Positions 18,289 to 26,749 of a stretch of 64,000 nt of DNA are shown piece after piece (within the stretch, counting starts at the first letter, position 1; every line of letters begins with the position of its first letter). Made by a program: the position numbers and the translations under genes. Source of the stretch: Gammaproteobacteria bacterium (GTDB lineage Bacteria; Pseudomonadota; Gammaproteobacteria; Legionellales; Legionellaceae); the NCBI GenBank assembly GCA_030428185.1, contig JAUICE010000001.1, positions 30,232-94,231 on the forward strand, in the 5' to 3' direction. The notes beneath the pieces are model-generated. The model made no database searches. It worked only from the letters and a program-made list of their open reading frames with translations, and had not been told where the DNA came from.

Positions 18289-18708
18289 ATGGATAAAAAA
18301 TTAGCTGTTTTGCTTGCCGATACTTATGCGCTGTTTTTAAAAACACAAAATTATCATTGGCATGTAAAAGGATTGGCATTTAAGTCATTACACGACTTAT
18401 TTGAAACACAATACAATGAGTTATATGAAGCTGTTGACATGATTGCTGAGCGAATTGTGACTTTAGGTGGTCAGGCGCCTGCTAGCTTCAAGCAGCTTGA
18501 TAAACTGAAAAATATTGATGATGGAGACTCTAACTTTGATGCGGTTACTATGCTTGATGATCTTGCAAAAAGTCACCAAAAAATTATTGATGATCTTCAA
18601 GTTGTCATTGATGCACTAGAGAATGATGAGGGTACACTGGCCTTGTTAGGTGAGCGTTTAGCTTCACATCAGAAAATGCATTGGATGCTAGAAGCTTCTA
18701 CAAAGTAA
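18289..18708 (+). CDS. dps: Dps-family ferritin-like protein
   Basis: Mini-ferritin storing iron and protecting DNA from peroxide, 139 aa. The helix with NYHWHVKG (ferroxidase His) is followed by LFETQYNELYEAVDMIAERI, supplying the Asp/Glu ligands across the dimer interface. It lacks the long Lys-rich N-terminal tail of E. coli Dps, as in the shorter Listeria/Legionella-type forms, so DNA binding cannot be assumed. It is divergent from gshA, suggesting shared oxidative-stress physiology; no OxyR or Fur site was identified with confidence. Confidence 0.92.
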   Translation: MDKKLAVLLADTYALFLKTQNYHWHVKGLAFKSLHDLFETQYNELYEAVDMIAERIVTLGGQAPASFKQLDKLKNIDDGDSNFDAVTMLDDLAKSHQKIIDDLQVVIDALENDEGTLALLGERLASHQKMHWMLEASTK

Positions 18709-18710
18709 TC

Positions 18711-18733
18711 TATTCCTATCCTTTCATATTGAC
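18711..18733 (+). repeat. Very degenerate repeat tip after dps
   Basis: TATTCCTATCCTTTCATATT resembles the repeat end (TATACCCCTGTCCTTTCATA) and begins directly after the dps stop. It has several mismatches and may be a decayed copy or chance. Confidence 0.3.
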
Positions 18734-18854
18734 CTAATGGGCACTCTCTTGCCAGTAGCCAGAGAGCGCCTTGTGGGACGATTCATTCTATCTTGCAGTC
18801 AGACGAACATTCAGTTTACGATAGACATTTATACTGCTTGAAAGGGATATTCAA

Positions 18855-19904
18855 GTGACAAAAACCTCATATAAGAAGGACGTTAAACTTCTACCGATTC
18901 CTTACGATGACTACCCTTTCTGGTGTTTTGTTATCAGTTTATTTATTGTCGATTTTATGGTGTTTGATACCCCTGGTCTTGCCATGTGGTTTGGTTTCTT
19001 TATCGCAGGTTATAGTGCGATTGCCAATGATAGTATTCAAACACTTGGAACCTTTATTGCCAGTAATAAGAGCTTACCATGGTGGGTGTTGCACTTATTT
19101 ATTGCCGGTGTTTTGATTGTGACGCTTAGTTATGGCTGGATGCAGCAGGGTGAGTTATCTTTTGGTCGCTTGATAGCCATCCCAACACCTAAAACGTATA
19201 GTTTTTTAAAGTTAGCGACACCTATTTTTTTAGTGGTGATGACAAGGTTTCGCATGCCTGTATCAACAACTTTTCTTCTATTATCAGTGTTTAGTTCACA
19301 TTTTGTAATAAGGCAGATGATTGTTAAATCGTTTATCGGTTACGGCGTTTCATTTGTCATTGCCTATATTGCATGGGCATTTTTATCTAAAACTGTACAG
19401 CATATTTTTTATCGTACGTTTACAAATTATAACAAGACATTTTGGCGAGTATTACAGTTTATCGTTACAGGTGGTCTTTGGGCTATATGGATCATGCACG
19501 ATATGGCGAATGTTGTTGTATTTTTACCACGACAAGTAGGCGCTTCCATGCTTCTTATGGTGCTTATTTATCTTTTTATCATTGTTGGTTTTATCATGTA
19601 TCACAGAGGAGGACGAATTCAAAAAATTGTCAGTGAAAAAGTCTTAGTCAAAGATATTCGCCAAGCAACGATTATTGATTTTATATACGCATTGATCCTT
19701 ATTTTCTTTAAAGAGTTAAGTCATGTTCCCATGAGCACCACATGGGTATTCTTAGGACTACTTGCAGGTCGAGAACTGGCTTATAATCACTATTTACAGT
19801 CGGATAAATCTAAGCAAGATGTTATCTATCTAATAGGTAAAGACTTTTTTAGGGCAGGGCTAGGGCTTTTGATTTCCCTAGCTATTTCTCTATCTGTAGC
19901 TTGA
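18855..19904 (+). CDS. PiT-family (inorganic phosphate) transporter-like membrane protein
   Basis: A polytopic inner-membrane protein of 349 aa with about ten hydrophobic segments. Both halves carry diverged copies of the PiT hallmark. The first has SAIANDSIQTLGT and later MPVSTTFLLLS; the second has MHDMANVVVFLPR and later VPMSTTWVFLGLLAGRE. Known PiT proteins have GANDxANxxGT and PVSTTH at these places, so the family is clear but the substrate (phosphate or another oxyanion) is not. It starts at GTG 18855, preceded by AAAGGGA. The stop codon falls inside an inverted repeat. Confidence 0.78.
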   Translation: MTKTSYKKDVKLLPIPYDDYPFWCFVISLFIVDFMVFDTPGLAMWFGFFIAGYSAIANDSIQTLGTFIASNKSLPWWVLHLFIAGVLIVTLSYGWMQQGELSFGRLIAIPTPKTYSFLKLATPIFLVVMTRFRMPVSTTFLLLSVFSSHFVIRQMIVKSFIGYGVSFVIAYIAWAFLSKTVQHIFYRTFTNYNKTFWRVLQFIVTGGLWAIWIMHDMANVVVFLPRQVGASMLLMVLIYLFIIVGFIMYHRGGRIQKIVSEKVLVKDIRQATIIDFIYALILIFFKELSHVPMSTTWVFLGLLAGRELAYNHYLQSDKSKQDVIYLIGKDFFRAGLGLLISLAISLSVA

Positions 19905-19942
19905 TTAAGAAGGTATATCCATATAATCAAGTGGTTACCTTC
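19900..19942 (+). terminator. Two overlapping, mutually exclusive hairpins after the PiT-like gene
   Basis: Hairpin 1 pairs CTTGATTA (19900-19907) with TAATCAAG (19924-19931). Hairpin 2 pairs GAAGGTA (19909-19915) with TACCTTC (19936-19942). They overlap and cannot both form. Neither has a T-run, so this is a weak terminator or a regulatory structure. Confidence 0.35.
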
Positions 19943-20048
19943 ATAGTTCATAATTTCGTGAAATATTTATCCATATGACCTGTACTTATTGACTCATCAA
20001 TACTATTATTTACCATTATGCGCTTTTTTAGATCAAGTGGAGGGTGGT

Positions 20049-20393
20049 ATGAGTCGAGATCAGTTTTTTGAAGCAGGTGGAGCAGAAAGACCGATTGCGC
20101 CAAATGCAGAGGCTATGCTTATTGCCGATTTGTGTCGGGTGATTGCAAATCTTGGATTAGGCGGAAATGCACTGGATCCTTTGGGTGGCATACCAGGTGG
20201 TATTACTGATTTTAGAGTAGGGCCAAATCATGGTGGACCAAAACCAGAAGCATTATTAGTGGTCAGAAATTTAATAGGTGGACTTGGGAATGAGGAGCGG
20301 CAAAATATACGGGCTACGCTTGGAGATGGGCGTATGGATGAGGCATTACAATTAATAAATGCACAAAATCATAACATACAGCCCAACCCCTGA
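20049..20393 (+). CDS. Small Gly-rich hypothetical protein
   Basis: About 114 aa, not recognised. It has a glycine-rich centre (LGLGGNALDPLGGIPGG and further GG pairs), an acidic N-terminus and no signal peptide or membrane segment. The ATG at 20049 has GGAGGG five bases upstream and is preferred; the frame extends back to a TTG at 19989 without a ribosome site. It stands alone between the PiT-like gene and the convergent msrBA fusion. No function is proposed. Confidence 0.5.
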   Translation: MSRDQFFEAGGAERPIAPNAEAMLIADLCRVIANLGLGGNALDPLGGIPGGITDFRVGPNHGGPKPEALLVVRNLIGGLGNEERQNIRATLGDGRMDEALQLINAQNHNIQPNP

Positions 20394-20474
20394 TGGTGTT
20401 ATTAGTTTATACCCTGAGGTATCGACTCATTGGTTATAGCACTCAATCAAGGAGAGTGATTGAAGACAAAATGG

Positions 20475-20499
20475 TGCAACATAAAAGGATGGGGGTATT
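20475..20499 (-). repeat. Degenerate solitary tip of the MITE-like repeat (minus orientation)
   Basis: GCAACATAAAAGGATGGGGG followed by TATTT aligns with the repeat end GCATTATGAAAGGACAGGGG followed by TATAT. It lies just downstream of the msrBA stop, between convergent genes. Confidence 0.55.
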
Positions 20500-20505
20500 T
20501 TTGAT

Positions 20506-21360
20506 TTATGTAAACCATTTTTGTGGAATGTAGCATGGAGCTGAGTTGGGATGCTTTGTATAGAAGTCTTGGTGGGTATCTTCAGCAGGCCAGAATGTAC
20601 TTACTGGTAATAACTGTGTGGTGACAATAGACGCTTTTGTTTTTAAATAGGCGATTAAAGTTTCTGCAGTTTGTTTTTGCTGATCTTCATAATAAAAAAT
20701 AGCACTCTGATACTGTTTTTTAGGGATAGCAGTTCCATTAATTGCAGTAAAATCGTGAGCCTCAAAAAAAGCTTTTAATAATGCTTCATCATTGGTTTTT
20801 TTTATATCGTAAATGATCCGCAGTGCTTCGTAATGTCCTGTGGTGTTTGCACAGACCTCATCATAAGTTGGATAATCTTTATGGCCGCCAATGTATCCAA
20901 CTTCAGTTTTAATAACACCAGTAATTGCTTTAAATTGTGCTTCAACCCCCCAAAAACAACCACCAGCAACGATAAGTTCCCTAGTATCTAAAGTCGTTAA
21001 GTCGTTTACAAATTCCAGTGAAAGAGAGTTAACGCAATAGCGTTTATTTTTAGCTGTAAAATGCTCGCCCGTAAATACATGTCCCAAGTGCCCCTGACAG
21101 CGAGCGCAGATAATTTCAGTGCGCCTAGCATCTTTATCTAATCGCTCTAATACTTGACCCATGAGTGCTTCATCAAAAGCAGGCCACCCGCAGCTTGAGA
21201 GAAACTTACTATCTGAGCGAAAGAGTGCTATGCCACATTGGCGACATAAGTAAGTGCCCTTATCAGTACTCAAATTATATATACCTTGGTGGGGGGCTTC
21301 AGTTTCGCCATTGACTAAAATAGCTAAGTTTATAGGTGTTAGGGACGATGTTTTTAACAT
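20506..21360 (-). CDS. msrBA: Bifunctional methionine sulfoxide reductase, MsrB-MsrA fusion
   Basis: Repairs both R- and S-methionine sulfoxide, 284 aa. Residues about 1-120 are MsrB, with zinc cysteines C39/C42 and C85/C88, GHLGHVF and the catalytic Cys109 in RYCVNS. Residues about 128-284 are MsrA, with the catalytic GCFWG (Cys135), YIGGHKDYPTYDEVC and a Gly-His-Tyr-Glu block. The order B-then-A is the reverse of the commoner MsrA-MsrB fusions. No signal peptide, so it acts in the cytoplasm. It lies on the minus strand alone. Confidence 0.95.
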   Translation of the reverse strand: MLKTSSLTPINLAILVNGETEAPHQGIYNLSTDKGTYLCRQCGIALFRSDSKFLSSCGWPAFDEALMGQVLERLDKDARRTEIICARCQGHLGHVFTGEHFTAKNKRYCVNSLSLEFVNDLTTLDTRELIVAGGCFWGVEAQFKAITGVIKTEVGYIGGHKDYPTYDEVCANTTGHYEALRIIYDIKKTNDEALLKAFFEAHDFTAINGTAIPKKQYQSAIFYYEDQQKQTAETLIAYLKTKASIVTTQLLPVSTFWPAEDTHQDFYTKHPNSAPCYIPQKWFT

Positions 21361-21453
21361 ATTGATTGGCTGTTTTGTTCATGTGTCTTGTATAAAGAAT
21401 ATACCCAATGGAAATGGAAAAGCTAGTTTTAGACTTTAATATGAAAAAATGGG

Positions 21454-21489
21454 GTATATCTCTGTCCTTTCATAATGCATGTTTTGAGC
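21454..21489 (+). repeat. Solitary tip of the MITE-like repeat (plus orientation)
   Basis: GTATATCTCTGTCCTTTCAT followed by AATGCATGTTTTGAGC matches the element terminus. Immediately before it (21431-21457) is a weaker, oppositely oriented copy (ATATGAAAAAATGGGGTATA), so two tips may lie back to back. Confidence 0.7.
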
Positions 21490-21615
21490 GTTGTTAAAAA
21501 TTTAATCTTAGGTATTTTTGGCGCTATTCACCATCCATGATCGCGACACTTTTTATAGCTTGTATTCATTTCATGGCTGATTTATTCTTGATTTTTGTAA
21601 CAGTTATCAAGAGGT

Positions 21616-22128
21616 ATGATGATGAGTCATGGTGGCAAACGTTTAGGTGCAGGACGACCGAGAAAAGAAGACACAAAAGTTTTACGTATACCCATATCAA
21701 AATTATCTACGGTTCATCAATTGTTAGCCGGTAGTGAATCGTTTAAGCTCCCTCTTTATAGCAGTAAAGTTCGCGCAGGATTTCCTTCTCCTGCTGATGA
21801 CTTTATTGAGGATACTCTTGATCTTAACCAGTATTTAATCAAACATCCGGCAAGTACGTTTATCGTTCGAGCTGAGGGTGATTCAATGGTTGGCGCAGGC
21901 ATTTACTCAGGAAGTTTATTATTGGTCGATAAAAGCTTAGAGCCAAAGCATGGAGATATTATTGTTGTTGCTCTGAATGGAGAACTAACAGTCAAAACAC
22001 TTTATAAAAAAAATAATAAGACTCAGCTGCATGCTGCAAATCCTGATTTTTTACCCATTAATATTAATGAAGCGTTTGAGACAATTGTGTGGGGCGTAGT
22101 GATATCGATTATTCAAAAGCTTGGGTAA
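21616..22128 (+). CDS. umuD: UmuD-like S24 autopeptidase with basic N-terminal motif (orphan)
   Basis: SOS-type self-cleaving protein that, as UmuD', partners a Y-family polymerase; 170 aa. Cleavage would occur at Ala54-Gly55 in KVRAGFPSP. The catalytic dyad is Ser90 (AEGDSM) and Lys127 (ELTVKTL). Residues 5-18 (HGGKRLGAGRPRKE) are strongly basic with a GRP core like an AT-hook, unlike E. coli UmuD. No umuC follows; a full MITE-like element begins two bases after the stop. No canonical LexA box was found upstream. ATG at 21616 is supported by AAGAGG. Confidence 0.85.
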   Translation: MMMSHGGKRLGAGRPRKEDTKVLRIPISKLSTVHQLLAGSESFKLPLYSSKVRAGFPSPADDFIEDTLDLNQYLIKHPASTFIVRAEGDSMVGAGIYSGSLLLVDKSLEPKHGDIIVVALNGELTVKTLYKKNNKTQLHAANPDFLPININEAFETIVWGVVISIIQKLG

Positions 22129-22129
22129 A

Positions 22130-22443
22130 TATACCCCTGTCCTTCCATAATGCGTGTTTTTAGACTTCAATATTTACTGTGGTCTAAAGAGATTAAATTA
22201 TCGTAATAGACTTTGGTTATTACTCAAATTTAATCTCTCTATCCACAGATAAATCTTTTTGTCTAACGTTATAAACAATTTAAATAAAGCTTTATAGTTA
22301 GCTTGTAGGTTGAGCGCAGTCAAATGTTCAAGGTTTGGATTTTTTGATTGAGGAATGGCTATTCCATTCCGATTGACAAAAATATCAAAGATTGAGGATT
22401 TGACAAAGCTCAAAAACATGCATTATGAAAGGATAGGCGTATA
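22130..22443. mobile_element. MITE-like element, full copy A (about 314 bp)
   Basis: It is bounded by imperfect inverted repeats of about 35 bases: left end TATACCCCTGTCCTTCCATA..., right end the reverse complement of TATACGCCTATCCTTTCATA.... The interior is about 75-80% identical by eye to copy B at 57586-57843. Copy A carries about 56 extra bases near its left end, themselves containing an AGAGATTAAATT/AATTTAATCTCT inverted pair. There is no transposase. A 73-codon minus-strand frame inside (22198-22419) is broken in copy B, so it is probably not functional. Its insertion point abuts the umuD stop. Confidence 0.82.
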
Positions 22444-22512
22444 ACTCACCTTACGCAGCATTTAAATAGCTTACGTAAGATGAGTGCTGTTATGCTTTTA
22501 ATCAAGATAAGG

Positions 22513-24165
22513 TTAACTCATGGTGTGTGCTTGAGTATCCTCAATTTCATTTACAATTGCTTTGGCAGGAGCCATTAAAAACACTTTAAAATTATCGATA
22601 CTAGAAGAGGGACCGAATCCTCGAGCTTGAGCAAAGGCATGTTGTAATTGTTTAACTAAAGTGTTGCCTTGTGCAGCGCTAGTTGTATCGTCAAATAGTG
22701 AGGATATTAGTGCTGCGGCAACAACATCTTTGTCACTGGCATCAATGCCACCTTTTAAGTCTAGAATTAACAGTGCATTAAGTAGAGACTCTCTACCTTT
22801 AACACTTGTTAGCTGGGTGAAAATTTCACGAAACTTTTGCTCTTTAGTCGTATGCTTACCTCCAAATAAATTCAGGCCCTTTTTTACCGTTCCACGAGTA
22901 TCAGACTGTTCCATGAAGCGCTCAATTTCTTTATTTAAGAACGCAATTAATTTATCTGCGAAATTAATTCCACACTCTTCTAAAGTTTGTAATGCATGCA
23001 TTATCTTATAAGTATTGTTTTTTGTGCCAGAAACTTGACCAAGCTTCGCGATAGTGATGACATCTGGAGATTTTGTATCGTGAAGTAGATTGAGAAATTT
23101 ATGTGTATCTTTAGCGTCCTTTTTAAAAGAAGCTAAGCAAACAGTTAGTCGTGAGCTATCTAATTGTTGGAACATATCAACATGTTGAATACATAAATCA
23201 ATCGCTAAAGATTCAATAATTTCCTGATCTTCTGCATTTTTACCCTCTAATAATTTGCCAAGAGTTGAGAGAGTAGGGGCTAATGTTCTTTCTTTAAAGA
23301 GCCCATATTGGTTGATAAGCTTTTCAGCCAGCTCGGCTCTCCCTGTAGTCATAATGAGAGTAGGTAGGGCATTGGTTAAAAATTTGTCCTTACTAAATAG
23401 ATAAGGAGTATTTATCGCGAACTCTAAAAGTAAACTACGTTCATCAAACATAATTTTTTCTGAATCAAGCATCGTTAAAATGGTTTCTTCTATTGATACA
23501 GAATTATTTGTTTGCTGATAAACAGTTTGTGCAGATGCAATAAAGGCTTCAATTTGACTACGCTCGCTGCAGTCACGATAAAAGAAAAATGCTAAGGCAG
23601 GCGTTCGGCTTAATCTTGTCAGTAATTCTTTTTTATCTTTCGTATAATTACTAAAAAGCGCAATAATATTGGGCGAGCTTTCAGCGAATTTCGCGAAAGT
23701 AGTAATAAGTTTTTGTGTGCTATTTTCTAAATCAACAGTTAGATAAGCATCAGCGAGAAGTAAAAGTTTTGCCATATTGGCAAGCGTATCGATGGTTTTT
23801 AGGTTTTCAAGAGCGCTTGAAAGCAGTTTGATTTTATGCGCTTTTTCAATGTATGGTGCTTCAAAAATAAGTCCTAGGCCAATGGCATTTTCATTCTTTA
23901 AAAATTTATTGATAAGATCGCCAATCTGTTTCTGAGATATGGTTTGTTGACCATGGCGAGCAGGTTTACTATTAGAAACGGTTGTAAACGAAGTATCTTG
24001 ATAGCCCCATTCAAAAATAGCTTTACAATCAGTAAAATTTACACTGTTTTTGATTTTACTGCGTTCATCAGAGGTGAAGGGAGTAGGTAATAACCCATTA
24101 ACTGTCTTAGCAAAATTTAAAAAAAGCGCGTCGTAACCTGATTTTGCTGGTGATTTTCTTGGCAT
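22513..24165 (-). CDS. Unassigned 550-aa helical protein, effector-like
   Basis: Not recognised. The N-terminus (MPRKSPAKSGYDALF) is basic. The rest reads as successive amphipathic helices of about 30-40 residues with Leu/Ala spacing suggestive of an alpha-solenoid. A Gly/Lys-rich insertion lies near residue 430 (KKGLNLFGGKHTTKEQ), and the C-terminus is NEIEDTQAHTMS. No signal peptide or membrane helix. ATG at 24165 has GGAG seven bases upstream. It stands alone between a mobile element and the ugd-galU operon, in a stretch with repeat tips on both sides. Confidence 0.6.
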   Translation of the reverse strand: MPRKSPAKSGYDALFLNFAKTVNGLLPTPFTSDERSKIKNSVNFTDCKAIFEWGYQDTSFTTVSNSKPARHGQQTISQKQIGDLINKFLKNENAIGLGLIFEAPYIEKAHKIKLLSSALENLKTIDTLANMAKLLLLADAYLTVDLENSTQKLITTFAKFAESSPNIIALFSNYTKDKKELLTRLSRTPALAFFFYRDCSERSQIEAFIASAQTVYQQTNNSVSIEETILTMLDSEKIMFDERSLLLEFAINTPYLFSKDKFLTNALPTLIMTTGRAELAEKLINQYGLFKERTLAPTLSTLGKLLEGKNAEDQEIIESLAIDLCIQHVDMFQQLDSSRLTVCLASFKKDAKDTHKFLNLLHDTKSPDVITIAKLGQVSGTKNNTYKIMHALQTLEECGINFADKLIAFLNKEIERFMEQSDTRGTVKKGLNLFGGKHTTKEQKFREIFTQLTSVKGRESLLNALLILDLKGGIDASDKDVVAAALISSLFDDTTSAAQGNTLVKQLQHAFAQARGFGPSSSIDNFKVFLMAPAKAIVNEIEDTQAHTMS

Positions 24166-24282
24166 GAGGGACTCCGTTATTGTTGGAATTTTTAAACAAA
24201 GTGCGCATATTATATCAGTGAAAAAAAATAAAAGTAAAATATATTTTTTTTAAGATATTAATTCCAGTTGGCCTATTTTAAA

Positions 24283-24323
24283 AAGAGATCATGCTATGCC
24301 TTATGAAAGGACAGGGATGTATC
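24283..24323 (-). repeat. Solitary tip of the MITE-like repeat (minus orientation)
   Basis: TGCCTTATGAAAGGACAGGG followed by ATGTAT matches the element end read outward. It lies between galU (stop at 24379) and the 550-aa orphan. Confidence 0.65.
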
Positions 24324-24378
24324 CGTGCTCTTTGTGATAAAAAAACACGGATAAGGCTTATAGGTAAGGAGGTTTATT

Positions 24379-25272
24379 TTATACGGCTTCTAATTGTTGC
24401 GATAATAGTTGTTTACTCTGTAGAAAAGCGCCAAATGAATCTTTAAGCTCAGCATGATTAAGCGCAAACTCGACGGTTGCTTCTAAGAAACCTAATTTTG
24501 ATCCACAGTCAAAGCGCTTAACAGCAGAGGCAAAAGCGATGACACTTTCATCGTGTAGTTGTTCGGCGATAGCATTAGTAAGTTGTATTTCACCGCTTTT
24601 GTCTTTGGTTTCAGCTTGAAGATATTTAAATATGCTAGGCGATAATATATAGCGCCCGATAACGCCATAGTCGGATGGCGCAAGTTCTTGTGAAGGTTTT
24701 TCAACGACTTGTTTTATTTTAATTCCGGAGTGAAAAGTTCCATCAAAATCTACAATGCCATAACGATGTAGCTTTTCTTTAGGGACTTTTTCAACGGCAA
24801 GAATGGAAGCGTTTTGCTTTTCATATAATTCTATCATCGATGTTAAGCATGAAGATGTTGAGTCTTGTAATAAGTCATCTGCCAAAAGCAAAGCAAAAGC
24901 CTCATTGCCGACAACATGTTTTGCGCATAACACTGCATGTCCAAGTCCTAATGCTTGATTTTGACGAACGTAAGTAAAGTGGACATCAGGTGGCGTGATA
25001 CTTTGAACGAGCTTTAGTAGATCAAGTTTTTGACGCTCTTTTAGGCTTTCTTCGAGCTCAAAATTATGGTCGAAGTGATCTTCAATCGCCCGCTTCCCAT
25101 AGTTGGTTACAAAAATCATATGACGAATGCCTGCACGATACGCTTCTTCAACAGCGTATTGAATTAGAGGCTTATCAACAATCGGGATCATTTCTTTAGG
25201 TGTCGCTTTTGTTGCAGGTAAAAAACGAGATCCGAATCCTGCAACCGGAAAAACAGCTTTAGTCACTTTCAT
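24379..25272 (-). CDS. galU: UTP--glucose-1-phosphate uridylyltransferase
   Basis: Makes UDP-glucose for surface polysaccharides, about 297 aa. The N-terminal nucleotidyltransferase loop AVFPVAGFGSRFLPATK is intact, followed by KEMIPIVDKPLIQYAVEEA, FVTNYGKRAIEDHFD, LLADDLL, VVEKPS and DYGVIGRYIL. ATG at 25272 is chosen for GGAGT five bases upstream and alignment with the family start; the frame extends to 25305 inside ugd. It overlaps the end of ugd by 14 bases, forming a two-gene operon making UDP-glucose and UDP-glucuronate. Confidence 0.96.
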   Translation of the reverse strand: MKVTKAVFPVAGFGSRFLPATKATPKEMIPIVDKPLIQYAVEEAYRAGIRHMIFVTNYGKRAIEDHFDHNFELEESLKERQKLDLLKLVQSITPPDVHFTYVRQNQALGLGHAVLCAKHVVGNEAFALLLADDLLQDSTSSCLTSMIELYEKQNASILAVEKVPKEKLHRYGIVDFDGTFHSGIKIKQVVEKPSQELAPSDYGVIGRYILSPSIFKYLQAETKDKSGEIQLTNAIAEQLHDESVIAFASAVKRFDCGSKLGFLEATVEFALNHAELKDSFGAFLQSKQLLSQQLEAV

Positions 25273-26614
25273 GTAGTACTCCATGTGTCTGTTTAGGTCT
25301 ACCAATTGAGTAGTAGTTTAACTCATTCTCACTTACGACTGATAGCTCATAAATATTTCGACCATCAAAGATAGGCTTTAAACCCATTTTTTGTTTGAGT
25401 GTGGTCATCGGAAAATCTTTAAATTGTTTCCACTCAGTCACAATCGCCAAAGCGTCAGCATCTTCAAGTGTTTCAAGAGCAGAGCTTTTGAAGTTAACAG
25501 CAGGGTTAGACTGTAAAAGCTGCTGTGCTTTTTTCATGGCGACAGGGTCAAAACAGATGATATTGGCACCAGCTTTGGTAAGTGACTCAATCAATGAAAG
25601 ACTACTGGCCTCACGTAAATCATCGGTTCCAGGTTTGAAGGATAAGCCCCATAAGGCGATTTTTTTATTGGTTAAGTCGTGATTAAAATGTTGAGAAATG
25701 AATGAAAAAAGTTTTTGTTTTTGCTGATGATTTACGTCTTCAACAGCATCAATAAGTGTAGTATCAACATTATTATTTAGTGCTATGTGCTTTAGTGCGC
25801 GGATATCCTTGGGAAAGCATGAGCCTCCGTAACCACAGCCGGCTTGTATAAAATGGGGGCCTATGCGTTTGTCTAGTCCCATGCCGAAGCTAATTTCCTC
25901 AATGTTAGCACCTACCGCATCAGCAATTTGACTCATTTGATTGATAAAGCTAATTTTGGTTGCCAGCATGGCGTTAGAAGCATATTTTGTCAGTTCGGCA
26001 GACTCAATAGACATCGAAATGACGGGAACACCTTTATTTTTTAAAGGTGCATAGAGATTTAGTAGAGCCGTTTCAGCTTGCTGGATGTTTGCTCCAATAA
26101 TGACTCTATCAGCTTGAAGGAAGTCACAACAAGCCACGCCTTCTCGCAAAAACTCTGGGTTTGATGCCACATGGATAGAGTGCTCTTTTTTATTCTCAAC
26201 TAAAACCTCATTAACGGTTTTTTGAATCAAAGCACCGGTTCCGACTGGGACGGTGGATTTTGTTACTATAATCGTATCATCGTTTGCATACTCTGCGATT
26301 TTCGTTGCAACAGAAATAACTGCACTTAAGTCAGCGCTACCATCTTCTAGGCTCGGTGTACCAACACAGATTAAATGCAGCTCCCCCTGGTCAACGGCTG
26401 TGTCAAAAGAGGAGGTGAAGGTAATCCTTTGTTCATCAAGGTTTTTTTTAATAATTTGTTCAAGATTTTCTTCATAAATCGGCGAGCGCCCCTGTTTTAA
26501 GAGTGTGATTTTTTCATTGTCTATATCAAAACAAGTGACATGATGACCTAAATCGGCAAGACATGCGCCAGAAACCAGTCCGACATATCCTGTGCCATAA
26601 ATTGATATGTTCAA
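25259..26614 (-). CDS. ugd: UDP-glucose 6-dehydrogenase
   Basis: NAD-dependent four-electron oxidation of UDP-glucose to UDP-glucuronate, 451 aa. The Rossmann motif GTGYVGLVSGACLADLGHHV opens the protein. VGTPS, KSTVPVGTG, NPEFLREG and the active-site block GCGYGGSCFPKD (catalytic Cys) follow, then LWGLSFKPGTDDLREA for the C-terminal domain. It lies upstream of and overlaps galU. The product could feed capsule, LPS decoration or aminoarabinose synthesis; no such genes are in the window. Confidence 0.96.
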   Translation of the reverse strand: MNISIYGTGYVGLVSGACLADLGHHVTCFDIDNEKITLLKQGRSPIYEENLEQIIKKNLDEQRITFTSSFDTAVDQGELHLICVGTPSLEDGSADLSAVISVATKIAEYANDDTIIVTKSTVPVGTGALIQKTVNEVLVENKKEHSIHVASNPEFLREGVACCDFLQADRVIIGANIQQAETALLNLYAPLKNKGVPVISMSIESAELTKYASNAMLATKISFINQMSQIADAVGANIEEISFGMGLDKRIGPHFIQAGCGYGGSCFPKDIRALKHIALNNNVDTTLIDAVEDVNHQQKQKLFSFISQHFNHDLTNKKIALWGLSFKPGTDDLREASSLSLIESLTKAGANIICFDPVAMKKAQQLLQSNPAVNFKSSALETLEDADALAIVTEWKQFKDFPMTTLKQKMGLKPIFDGRNIYELSVVSENELNYYSIGRPKQTHGVLHESD

Positions 26615-26707
26615 GATTAACTCCTAAATGATATCGCTAAGTAAGGAGGCAGATTAACCTAACAATGGCGTCTGTTCAAGAAGTGAAGTGTTTGCTCGGA
26701 GTTAGAT

Positions 26708-26733
26708 TTGCCCAGGAGAGGATACCTGGGCAA
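26708..26733 (-). terminator. Hairpin downstream of the papain-like protease gene
   Basis: Perfect 9-bp stem TTGCCCAGG (26708-26716) / CCTGGGCAA (26725-26733) with an 8-base loop, 17 bases past the protease stop. There is no T-run after it on the minus strand, so it may be a 3' stabilising stem or a Rho-assisted terminator. Confidence 0.5.
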
Positions 26734-26749
26734 GAGAGGAGGCTCGTTG

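Noticed and set aside
18730..18780. Terminator hairpin after dps (CACTCTC/GAGAGCG)
   Set aside because: The stem has an internal mismatch and there is no T-run; not strong enough to annotate.
21580..21615. Possible LexA box (CTTG...ACAG) upstream of umuD
   Set aside because: The half-sites are 9 bases apart instead of 8 and the left half is CTTG, not CTGT.
22198..22419. 73-codon minus-strand ORF inside MITE-like copy A
   Set aside because: The corresponding frame in copy B is broken by an extra A and a stop, so it does not look under selection; treated as part of the repeat.
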